DNA of 5,436 nucleotides from Deltaproteobacteria bacterium (GCA_019313025.1 JAFDCA010000419.1:1-5436); one strand, 5' to 3'; shown: positions 1-5,246, numbered from the stretch's first letter. Numbers and translations: made by a program. Notes: a model not told the origin generated them from the letters alone.

Positions 1-346
1 AGTTCAGATACTCCATAACGCGGCTGCGGGCCCAATAAAGATCAGTACCGTCCTCAAAAATGATATACACAAAGGAAAGATTAAAAAAGGAGTAGCCCCG
101 GACAACTTTGGCAAACGGTACAGAAAGCATCGCTGTTGTCAGCGGATAGGTCACCTGGTCTTCAACAACCTGGGGCGCCTGACCCGAATACTCGGTAAAA
201 ATAATGACCTGTACGTCAGAAAGGTCCGGGATGGCATCCAATGGTGTTTTCAACATGGCATAAGTGCCGGCAGCAATCACAAACAAGGTCATCAGGATGA
301 CCAAGAATTTGTTTTTAATAGATAAATCTATAATCTTTTCTATCAT
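1..346 (-). CDS. cusA: CusA-type heavy-metal RND efflux pump, N-terminal part (cut by window edge)
   Basis: This is the inner-membrane proton-driven pump of a CusCBA-type tripartite system that exports Cu(I)/Ag(I) or a similar metal. Only the first 115 codons are present; full-length relatives are roughly 1,030-1,050 residues, so the gene continues past base 1. The start is ATG at 346-344, with a modest purine-rich AAGAG about 9 nt upstream. Residues 13-31 form the first transmembrane helix. The following segment carries hallmark HME-RND stretches: [16 protein letters not shown] (34-49), [23 protein letters not shown] (55-77, quoted in family form), VRGYSFF (82-88), and [19 protein letters not shown] (97-115). 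These closely match the CusA/SilA class rather than CzcA or drug pumps, as I recall the family. The gene is the last visible member of the minus-strand operon and lies 66 bp after the cusB stop. The metal-binding methionines lie outside the window, so Cu/Ag specificity is inferred. Confidence 0.95.
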   Translation of the reverse strand, partial: MIEKIIDLSIKNKFLVILMTLFVIAAGTYAMLKTPLDAIPDLSDVQVIIFTEYSGQAPQVVEDQVTYPLTTAMLSVPFAKVVRGYSFFNLSFVYIIFEDGTDLYWARSRVMEYLN

Positions 347-412
347 TTTATTTGCTCTTTTAGTGTTAAAAAACCATGGGAATTGATGTAATAGGAAACA
401 ACAACCATAAAG

Positions 413-1855
413 CTACTTGTGTTGATGCGCTTTCGAAGTTTCAGTCGTCTCATCCATTTTCATATCTGACATATCGAGATCATCTGTTTCCATCTTCGTG
501 GTTTCAGCAGGAACCGAGCCATCACTTCGCTGTCGAACTTCCAGCATCTTTTGAATAGCCTCGCGCAGACGGCTTTCCGAATCGAGCATGAATTGAGCCG
601 AAATCACAATTTGTTCATTTTCATGGAGGCCTTCCAATACCTGAAATTCGTTATCGTTGCCTTCCAAACCAAGCTTGACTTCACGAGGCTGAAATTTACC
701 TTTGCCCAATGCAACAAAAACAACCTTTCGAACACCGCTGTCAATGACCGCTTCCTGAGGAATAACCAGACTGCCCTCGGAAACGGAAGATTTCAGCGTT
801 ACGTTGGCGTACATATCCGGCATTAGCTGATAATCGGGATTGGGAAATTCCAATCTGAGCTTAGCCGTTCGGGTCTTTGCTGTAAGAAACGGATATACAT
901 ACAGTACTTTACCGGTAAAGATCTTACCAGAGATGTAGGAAAGCTCCATCTCTGCAGACATTCCTTTTTTAATCCAGGGAAGCTCATACTCATAAACTTC
1001 TACATCCACCCACACCTTTGAAAGATCGGCGATTTCATACAGGTGTTCACCTGCCATTACATTGTGACCCTGAAAAGCGATCTTTTTGATGATCACACCG
1101 TTGGCTGGAGAGTATATGGTGAGTGTCTTTTGGACGATACCGGCATTTTCAATTTTTTTTATCTGCTTCTCGGTCAAGTCCCAGTACCTCAGTCGGGTAC
1201 GGGAGGCCTTTAACAGCCGCTGGGCTCCTTCCCGGATGCTGGCGTAAGGGCTTTCTTTTAGACTTGCGTAATGTTGAAGGGATAGAAGGTACTCCTCCTG
1301 AGCTGTTACCAGTTCGGGGCTATAAATATCGAAAAGAGGTTGTCCTTTTTTCACTTTCTCGCCGATAAAATCTACATACAGTTTTTCAATCCATCCGTTG
1401 AACTTGGTATTGACTGCATAGATCCGTCTTTCATCGTATGTGATGTTGCCGAATGTTCGAATATATTTAACCAAAGGTTTGCGTTTTACCCGCCTTATAC
1501 GAACGCCCATATTTTGAATGGTCACCGGATCAATACGGATGGTCGAAGCCGGTTCTTTCTCATCGCCTTCTTCCTCGTAAACCGGCACCAAATCCATCCC
1601 CATGGGAGATTTGCCCGGTTCGTTCCGAATATAGGTAGGGTCCATGGGAGCGGCCCAGTATTTGATCTTTTTGCCGGTTTTGGGATCGATCATTCCTGCT
1701 TTGAGTTCATTTTCCGCAGCCACGACGTTTGTAACCGTAAAGATCGGCTCGTCGGTAGGGTTATTTCCCAAATCATTCCAGGTGATCAGCAATGTCAACA
1801 CACCGATAAAACCAAAGATTGCTATAAGAAGGGAGCTTTTTATAAGTTTTTTCAT
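413..1855 (-). CDS. cusB: CusB-type periplasmic adaptor (membrane fusion protein) with heavy-metal-binding domain
   Basis: This 480-residue periplasmic adaptor links the RND pump to the outer-membrane factor and probably hands metal to the pump. An uncleaved N-terminal anchor or signal segment spans residues 7-25. Residues 66-93 are a heavy-metal-binding domain of the CusB type (YWAAPMDP...GKSPMGMDLVPVY), in which Met71, Met85 and Met87 replace the cysteines of related domains. Barrel-sandwich (lipoyl-like) halves flank an alpha-helical hairpin at about 175-240; the second half contains IYSPANGVI (247-255). Beta-barrel and membrane-proximal domains follow to about residue 430. The tail (455-480) is acidic and rich in Met and His (M455, M462, M465, M467, H477, H479), which suggests an extra metal-binding site. 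The ATG at 1855-1853 overlaps the upstream TGA in an ATGA, and AAGGA lies about 9 nt before it. This arrangement suggests translational coupling with the outer-membrane factor. The 480-residue length fits the family, and no frameshift is seen. Confidence 0.95.
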   Translation of the reverse strand: MKKLIKSSLLIAIFGFIGVLTLLITWNDLGNNPTDEPIFTVTNVVAAENELKAGMIDPKTGKKIKYWAAPMDPTYIRNEPGKSPMGMDLVPVYEEEGDEKEPASTIRIDPVTIQNMGVRIRRVKRKPLVKYIRTFGNITYDERRIYAVNTKFNGWIEKLYVDFIGEKVKKGQPLFDIYSPELVTAQEEYLLSLQHYASLKESPYASIREGAQRLLKASRTRLRYWDLTEKQIKKIENAGIVQKTLTIYSPANGVIIKKIAFQGHNVMAGEHLYEIADLSKVWVDVEVYEYELPWIKKGMSAEMELSYISGKIFTGKVLYVYPFLTAKTRTAKLRLEFPNPDYQLMPDMYANVTLKSSVSEGSLVIPQEAVIDSGVRKVVFVALGKGKFQPREVKLGLEGNDNEFQVLEGLHENEQIVISAQFMLDSESRLREAIQKMLEVRQRSDGSVPAETTKMETDDLDMSDMKMDETTETSKAHQHK

Positions 1856-3198
1856 GATGTCTTTTCCTTATTCAAAGAGGATACATTATCCTCAGGATTC
1901 TGATACAAAAGCGACGCGCCCAAAACCTCTTCAAGTTCTGCACGTTTTTTATAGAGGCTGAACAAGTAATTTTCTGACTGAAGTTCGAAGCGAAGCAAAC
2001 GAACTTGGGCAGTAATCGTGGTATTGAAGTTCACCTTACCAACTTCATAGGCCGTTAAAGATGACCGTGCCCACTGCTCTGCCTGGACGATCAAGGCGTC
2101 TGTAATTAGCTTGTAGTTTTTCTGTAAGTTTCTGATGTCGGTTACCAGGGCGTCTACTCTGTGAGGGAGCCCTGTTGCCAAATTTTGATAAGACTGTAAT
2201 GCGGCCTTGTGGTGCAGCTTGGTTGCCCCAAGTTTTTTGTTCTGCCGTTTGTTCTGCCAGAGGGGGATATTCATGACCACAGAAGTGGATAAAAAGTCTG
2301 CCCGATCCTGGCCGCTCTGACTCTCGTCTCGCTGACCGTAAGCCACTTTAAAATCCATATCCGGCCAATAATCCTTTCGGGCCAGTTCAATTTCTGTACC
2401 GGCCAGATCGATTTCAGTCAGCTTGACTTTCAGCCAGGGATTCATCGTCAAAGCACGATTTTGTAATTTCTCTTCTTTTAAAACCAGATCAGGGAATGGC
2501 AAATTTTCAGGTGGTACTACAGGAGTGAAGCTCTCACGATTCAGCAGGCTGTTGATCTGATCTTCCAGCATGCGGCGCTTTTTGTCCAAAGTGATCTGTT
2601 CATCCAATAGTTTGCTCACTTCAACCTGAGCCTGCAAAACATCTTGCTGCAAACCTTGACCTGCTGCATACCTCGACTCCGATACTCTGAGTAGCTGGGT
2701 CAACATGTTAATGAGTCTTTCGTTGATTTTCTGACCACTGGCAACAAAACCCAGTTCGTAATATGCCGAAGCAATCTGTCGAGCAAGTTCCAGCCGTTTT
2801 GCATTTAGAACCGCTTCTTGACGAATCGCCTTTATTGCTGCCCTTTGGGAACGTAGGTCTAACTTGCCGAACCACGGTATTGTCTGGGCGATAAAAATCT
2901 GCTTCTGGGTCATGGGCTCCTGGTCAAACCTGAATGTGTCGGTTGGAAGATTCAGCAAACCTATGCCAATGCGAGGATCATTCAAGGACCCCGCAAACGA
3001 AATTTCCTCTTTAAGGCTTTCTACTTTAGACGCCAGACTCTGGATATCCTGGTTTTTTTCCAAACCCTCTTCAATAAGCACGGCCAACTGCGGTGGCGCC
3101 CAGATGGAAGGTTCAGCCGCTGAATTGCCGGGAGCAATGAAAGCAATCACTGTTACAGCAAATGCGAACGATAAAATTTTAAGCAAAAACGGCTTCAT
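1852..3198 (-). CDS. TolC/CusC-family outer-membrane efflux factor
   Basis: This 448-residue protein forms the trimeric outer-membrane channel of the efflux complex. Residues 1-28 look like a Sec signal peptide with a cleavage point near NSAA/EP. There is no lipobox cysteine, so unlike E. coli CusC it is probably not a lipoprotein. Two outer-membrane-efflux (OEP) repeats can be seen, at about 36-223 and 240-430. Supporting motifs are IAQTIPWFGKLDLR (103-116), RYAAGQGLQQDVLQAQVE (176-193), ARKDYWPD (273-280) and MNIPLWQNK (309-317), all typical of the metal-efflux branch of the family. The start is fixed by a perfect AGGAGG at 3210-3205, six bases before the ATG. The gene follows the YHS gene by 46 bp and overlaps cusB by 4 bp, so the three are almost certainly co-transcribed. 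Substrate cannot be read from this subunit; the metal assignment comes from the neighbouring cusB and cusA. Confidence 0.93.
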   Translation of the reverse strand: MKPFLLKILSFAFAVTVIAFIAPGNSAAEPSIWAPPQLAVLIEEGLEKNQDIQSLASKVESLKEEISFAGSLNDPRIGIGLLNLPTDTFRFDQEPMTQKQIFIAQTIPWFGKLDLRSQRAAIKAIRQEAVLNAKRLELARQIASAYYELGFVASGQKINERLINMLTQLLRVSESRYAAGQGLQQDVLQAQVEVSKLLDEQITLDKKRRMLEDQINSLLNRESFTPVVPPENLPFPDLVLKEEKLQNRALTMNPWLKVKLTEIDLAGTEIELARKDYWPDMDFKVAYGQRDESQSGQDRADFLSTSVVMNIPLWQNKRQNKKLGATKLHHKAALQSYQNLATGLPHRVDALVTDIRNLQKNYKLITDALIVQAEQWARSSLTAYEVGKVNFNTTITAQVRLLRFELQSENYLFSLYKKRAELEEVLGASLLYQNPEDNVSSLNKEKTS

Positions 3199-3244
3199 GT
3201 TGTGCCTCCTATAATTCTGCAGACTTTAAATAGTTTCATACTCA

Positions 3245-3502
3245 TTAGTGACACTTCGGCGGCTTGCCGCCGGTAGTCCTGTTCAACCGCTCCAGATAAC
3301 GGCTCCACCATCCTTTGCGTTTAGAAGATTTTGGCTCCAGATATTTTTCAGGGTTTGATTCGAAAGATTTGAGACAGGATTCGGCACAGAAATAGTAGGT
3401 GCGCATCCGGTAAGTAAACGAGAGATCTTTATTGCTTGATGCCACTTTCATCAAGCAGACCGGATCGATAAAGACCTGGCTCGAAATTTTAGTTGGTTCC
3501 AT
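3245..3502 (-). CDS. Small YHS-domain protein leading the efflux operon
   Basis: This 85-residue protein is dominated by a YHS domain at about residues 12-55. It shows the DPVCLMKV signature (13-20; Cys16) and a YYFCAESCLKSFESNPEKYL block (36-55) with Cys39 and Cys43. The closing Cys84-His85 may add a ligand. YHS domains occur in metal-transport proteins such as P-type ATPases and in small stand-alone proteins linked to heavy-metal resistance, where the Cys triad is thought to bind metal. There is no signal peptide or membrane segment, so it should be cytoplasmic. The linker after the domain is basic (KPSSKRKGWW region, with RR/KK-type residues up to 80). The start is supported by GGAGGG at 3513-3508, five bases upstream. 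It ends with tandem stops (TAA TGA). As the first gene behind the sigma-54 element, it is probably an accessory metal carrier or sensor for the pump. That role is inferred. Confidence 0.9.
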   Translation of the reverse strand: MEPTKISSQVFIDPVCLMKVASSNKDLSFTYRMRTYYFCAESCLKSFESNPEKYLEPKSSKRKGWWSRYLERLNRTTGGKPPKCH

Positions 3503-3538
3503 GACATCCCTCCGCGTTGGTGTTTTATCATTATACGC

Positions 3539-3554
3539 AGCAAGGATTGTGCCA
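3539..3554 (-). promoter_or_regulatory. Sigma-54 (RpoN) -24/-12 promoter for the YHS-efflux operon
   Basis: On the minus strand the sequence reads TGGCACAATCCTTGCT, which fits the RpoN consensus TGGCAC-R-N4-TTGCW at every defined position, with GG and GC exactly 12 bases apart. The predicted transcription start is near 3528, giving a leader of about 25 nt that includes the GGAGGG of the YHS gene. A TATAAT also lies at 3535-3530, but at 16-18 bp spacing its -35 partners are poor (for example AATGTG), so sigma-54 is the better reading. A sigma-70 start near 3523 cannot be ruled out. Confidence 0.72.
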
Positions 3555-3558
3555 CATT
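3542..3558. repeat. Direct repeat copy 1, AAGGATTGTGCCACATT (copy 2 at 3798-3814)
   Basis: A 17-base segment covering most of the sigma-54 core recurs at 3798-3814 in the same orientation with one mismatch (T to C). The second copy keeps a TGGCGC -24-like box on the minus strand but has TTCAA where TTGCT should be, so the -12 GC is lost. It also overlaps the end of the small membrane ORF. It may be a decayed duplicate of the promoter or a shared protein-binding site. Confidence 0.5.
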
Positions 3559-3562
3559 GTGG
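3552..3562. promoter_or_regulatory. Short palindrome CCAC-ATT-GTGG overlapping the -24 box
   Basis: Four-base perfect arms flank a three-base spacer, and the palindrome shares bases with the TGGCAC element. It could be a half-buried operator that lets a repressor exclude RpoN polymerase. It is short enough to be a chance occurrence. Confidence 0.25.
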
Positions 3563-3651
3563 TTATTATGATTAAATTTTTATATTTATTGCTGTTATAA
3601 CTATTTGTAGATATGCCAACATTTTTTCTTTTAGGAAAAGCTGGACAGGTA

Positions 3652-3666
3652 GGGTAAAAATTACCC
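3652..3666. promoter_or_regulatory. Palindrome GGGTAA-AAA-TTACCC, candidate enhancer (UAS) site 1
   Basis: This is a perfect 6+6 inverted repeat with a 3-base spacer. Its centre (3659) lies about 131 bp upstream of the predicted sigma-54 start, inside the usual range for binding sites of NtrC-family activators. No T-run follows on either strand, so it does not look like a terminator. The cognate activator is not in the window; function is inferred from position and symmetry. Confidence 0.55.
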
Positions 3667-3690
3667 GATATTCTCTCGAAAAACAGTTAG

Positions 3691-3711
3691 AGTGGATAAA
3701 AAATATCCACT
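3691..3711. promoter_or_regulatory. Palindrome AGTGGATA-N5-TATCCACT, candidate enhancer (UAS) site 2
   Basis: Perfect 8-base arms flank an AAAAA spacer. The centre (3701) is 42 bp from that of the first palindrome, close to four helical turns, which would put two dimers on the same face of the DNA. Both sites share a GG...TA-(A-tract)-TA...CC pattern, although they differ in arm length. An AT-rich weak terminator is the alternative; only short T-runs are nearby (TTT directly after it on the plus strand). Confidence 0.5.
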
Positions 3712-3718
3712 TTATAAC

Positions 3719-3757
3719 CCAAAGCGAGTTTTGGCTTAATTCGCGTTAAACGGCGAA
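3719..3757. repeat. Two further adjacent inverted repeats
   Basis: CCAAA at 3719-3723 pairs with TTTGG at 3730-3734 across a 6-base loop. Next to it, the 18-base segment 3740-3757 folds as TTCG-CGTT-A-AACG-CGAA with one bulged G (3753/3754 area). Neither has a clean T-run directly after it; the plus strand becomes T-rich only about ten bases later (TTTCTTTTTG). They could be extra regulator sites or weak bidirectional transcription-end structures between the membrane ORF and the efflux operon. Confidence 0.35.
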
Positions 3758-3797
3758 CGTGTGTTTCTTTTTGAATCGATCCGTTATATATTTTTTG

Positions 3798-3814
3798 AAG
3801 GATTGCGCCACATT
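3798..3814. repeat. Direct repeat copy 2, AAGGATTGCGCCACATT
   Basis: This copy matches 16 of 17 bases of 3542-3558, offset by 256 bp. It lies at the 3' end of the 74-residue membrane ORF, reaching into the first base of its stop codon on the plus-strand numbering. It probably does not work as a sigma-54 promoter because the -12 element is missing. Confidence 0.5.
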
Positions 3815-4038
3815 TACCACAACATAAGAACCGCATCGATGACGAAAACTGCGCCGAATAAAACACCACCGGGAATGTGCAGCCAGAAGAAGACAGGATC
3901 AACAAACAGCTTCAGCCAGACAGATACCAGATCGATAATGATAACAATAAAAGGAAGTATAATCAACCAGATTCGAGTTTTTTGTCTAAGTTCAAGAAAA
4001 ATGACGGGAATCCCCATTAGAATAAATATTGTGCTCAT
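3814..4038 (-). CDS. Small hydrophobic membrane protein of unknown function
   Basis: This 74-residue product is almost entirely hydrophobic. It has helices at about 1-15, 22-45 and 47-73, short charged breaks (ELRQKTR at 16-22, the WLK region at 41-43), and an HIPGGVLFG turn at 54-62. The composition and the clear membrane-helix pattern make it more credible than the overlapping frames. Start-codon evidence is poor: only GGA abuts the ATG, with no spaced Shine-Dalgarno, and an in-frame TAG lies five codons upstream. A TATAAT lies at 4071-4066, about 28 bp before the start. I do not recognise a family. It is transcribed in the same direction as the efflux operon but separated from the YHS gene by about 310 bp with its own regulatory sites. 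It could therefore be a separate gene or an orphan fragment of a larger membrane protein. Confidence 0.5.
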   Translation of the reverse strand: MSTIFILMGIPVIFLELRQKTRIWLIILPFIVIIIDLVSVWLKLFVDPVFFWLHIPGGVLFGAVFVIDAVLMLW

Positions 4039-4065
4039 TCCGAAACAAATCTACGATCAGGCCAA

Positions 4066-4071
4066 ATTATA
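4066..4071 (-). promoter_or_regulatory. Possible -10 box (TATAAT) upstream of the small membrane ORF
   Basis: A perfect TATAAT on the minus strand would give a start near 4059 and a leader of about 20 nt. The matching -35 at 16-17 bp spacing is weak (CTTTTG/GCTTTT). A consensus TTGACA does exist at 4104-4099, but 27 bp away, too far to pair. This is weak support that the small ORF is expressed. Confidence 0.3.
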
Positions 4072-4123
4072 TTTTGAAATGGTATTCCAAAAGCAGTCTG
4101 TCAAACCCGTCGAATGATACTTT

Positions 4124-4234
4124 ATGATTGAACACGGCGACGGCCGGGCAATTGATATTCTCAAGGAGCACTCTGCCTGGGGTGAGATTGATAAAGATGA
4201 GTTTGACAGTCAGACAAAAGATCTATTAGGATAA
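4124..4234 (+). pseudogene. SHOCT-like C-terminal fragment (36 codons)
   Basis: The 36-codon frame ends in AIDILKEHSAWGEIDKDEF (residues 9-27) followed by a TKDLLG close. This is the pattern of a SHOCT domain: ILKxxxxxGEIDxxEFxxxxxxLL, a short helical hairpin usually found at the C terminus of small membrane-anchored proteins. No membrane segment precedes it. An in-frame TGA sits two codons before the ATG, and there is no Shine-Dalgarno sequence. It therefore looks like the surviving tail of a broken gene rather than an intact one. The same frame is open for over 110 codons upstream of that TGA, but the upstream translation has no recognisable domain and overlaps the opposite-strand membrane ORF. 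A genuinely expressed 36-residue SHOCT protein is the alternative. The gap to the CDF gene is 63 bp. Confidence 0.5.
4203..4232 (+). promoter_or_regulatory. Candidate sigma-70 promoter for the CDF transporter
   Basis: A perfect TTGACA (4203-4208) is followed after 18 bases by TAGGAT (4227-4232), a 4/6 match to the -10 consensus. It lies inside the last codons of the SHOCT fragment, which supports that fragment being non-functional or promoter-overlapping. The start would be near 4239, giving a leader of about 58 nt. A TGAC-A-GTCA palindrome (4204-4212) overlaps the -35 and could be an operator. Confidence 0.42.
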
Positions 4235-4235
4235 G

Positions 4236-4288
4236 CCTGGTTATCAAAAACGATAGGAACGAGCTTTGTTCTCATTTTTTCAACCAGG
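4236..4288 (+). repeat. Inverted repeat CCTGGTT / AACCAGG covering the CDF ribosome-binding site
   Basis: Perfect 7-base arms at 4236-4242 and 4282-4288 are separated by 39 bases. The right arm includes the AGG of the AGGA (4286-4289) that serves as Shine-Dalgarno for the ATG at 4298. In an RNA that starts upstream of 4236, pairing would mask the ribosome-binding site. With the start predicted near 4239 the left arm would be partly missing, so a regulatory role depends on the true start. Confidence 0.35.
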
Positions 4289-4297
4289 AAAAACTCT

Positions 4298-5194
4298 ATG
4301 GCACATCGTCATGACCAAGGTTCTACAAATTACAACCGCGCTTTTGCCTTCGGGGTGGCGCTCAATGCGGGTTTTGTCATTGTCGAAGCAGTTTATGGTA
4401 TTATGGCCGGATCACTGGCACTTTTGGCTGATGCCTGTCATAACCTGAGTGATGTTTTGGGGTTGCTGCTGGCGTGGGGCGCCAATTATCTGGTACGGCG
4501 GAAGCCCACGGAACGCCGCACGTATGGATGGCGAAAGTCCTCGATTCTGGCGGCGCTGATGAATGCCGTCATTCTTTTGGTTGCTCTTGGCGGCATTGCC
4601 TGGGAAGCGATTCGGCGTTTCAGCGCCCCTGTTCAGGTGGCCGGCAAAACCATTATCTTCGTAGCATTAATTGGCGTTGTCATCAATACCGCAACAGCCC
4701 TTCTGTTTTTATCCGGCCGCAGAAGAGATCTAAATATTCGAGGCGCTTTTCTACATATGGTCGCCGATGCCGGGGTGTCAGCGGGTGTTGTCATTGCCGG
4801 TGTTGTGATTCTTTTCACCGGCATGCTTTGGATCGATCCGGCGGTCAGCCTTGTTATCACCGTTGTCATTCTTTTCGGGACCTGGGGACTGTTTCGAGAC
4901 GCCTTTAACATGGCCATGGATGCCGTTCCAAGGAATATCGATCCGGAATCTGTAAGGGCCTATCTATCCGGCCTTCCCGGCGTTACCGGTGTTCACGATA
5001 TGCATATCTGGGCCATGAGCACTCGGGAAACCGCCCTGACAGCCCATCTTGTCAAACCGGATCCCCAAGACGACGATGTGCTCATCGAAACAGCGAGTAA
5101 GGCACTACACGAACAGTTCGGCATCAATCACATCACGTTGCAGTGGGAGCGTTGTCCTTCGTTAAATCAATGCGGCGACTCGTGTGAAAAATAG
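4298..5194 (+). CDS. CDF-family divalent metal cation exporter (CzcD/ZitB-like)
   Basis: This 298-residue inner-membrane antiporter exports Zn(II), and probably Cd(II) or Co(II), from the cytoplasm in exchange for protons. Six helices are visible at about 17-36, 42-65, 82-104, 117-138, 150-172 and 176-197. The tetrahedral transport site is intact: His48 and Asp52 (ADACHNLSD, helix 2) with His153 and Asp157 (HMVAD, helix 5), the HD-HD pattern of Zn-type CDF proteins. The C-terminal cytoplasmic ferredoxin-like domain shows GVHDMHIWAMS (231-241) and NHITLQWE (277-284). The protein ends in a tail with Cys286, Cys292 and Cys296, and the N terminus carries His3 and His5. The helix 4-5 loop is short and basic rather than His-rich. 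The ATG has AGGA nine bases upstream (8-base spacer). Length is normal for the family. It is encoded divergently from the RND operon and appears monocistronic. Confidence 0.95.
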   Translation: MAHRHDQGSTNYNRAFAFGVALNAGFVIVEAVYGIMAGSLALLADACHNLSDVLGLLLAWGANYLVRRKPTERRTYGWRKSSILAALMNAVILLVALGGIAWEAIRRFSAPVQVAGKTIIFVALIGVVINTATALLFLSGRRRDLNIRGAFLHMVADAGVSAGVVIAGVVILFTGMLWIDPAVSLVITVVILFGTWGLFRDAFNMAMDAVPRNIDPESVRAYLSGLPGVTGVHDMHIWAMSTRETALTAHLVKPDPQDDDVLIETASKALHEQFGINHITLQWERCPSLNQCGDSCEK

Positions 5195-5246
5195 AAAACG
5201 AGACGGTATCATCCTTTCTTGCTCAAACGATATTTCGAGATCGTTA

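Larger units (their letters stand above)
3503..3813. other. Regulatory intergenic region of about 310 bp
   Basis: No convincing gene lies here. Reading away from the YHS start, it holds the Shine-Dalgarno sequence, a sigma-54 -24/-12 element (3539-3554), a short CCAC-ATT-GTGG palindrome overlapping the -24 box (3552-3562), and an AT-rich stretch (about 3563-3612, roughly 84% A+T). Four inverted repeats follow (3652-3666, 3691-3711, 3719-3734, 3740-3757), then a near-copy of the promoter core at 3798-3814. Reading frames across it overlap these palindromes and have poor coding character. Confidence 0.75.

Noticed and set aside
1340..1961. Long plus-strand frames opposite cusB
   Set aside because: They are antisense shadows of a strongly supported cusB gene.
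3691..3718. Palindrome at 3691-3711 as an intrinsic terminator
   Set aside because: The stem is AT-rich and no strong T-run follows on either strand. Symmetry and spacing fit an operator or enhancer site better.
3687..3905. Minus-strand 72-codon frame containing a CCGKCG motif
   Set aside because: It overlaps the membrane ORF in another frame, has no ribosome site at either possible ATG (3905 or 3836), and its last codons are made of the palindrome at 3691-3711. The CxxC-like motif is probably accidental.
3761..4117. Plus-strand 118-codon frame running up to the SHOCT fragment
   Set aside because: It is in frame with the SHOCT tail after one TGA, but its composition is unlike any domain I know and it lies opposite the membrane-helix ORF. 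It is most likely a shadow frame.
4474..4917. Overlapping frames on both strands inside the CDF gene
   Set aside because: They are shadows of the CDF gene, which has all its family motifs in a single uninterrupted frame.
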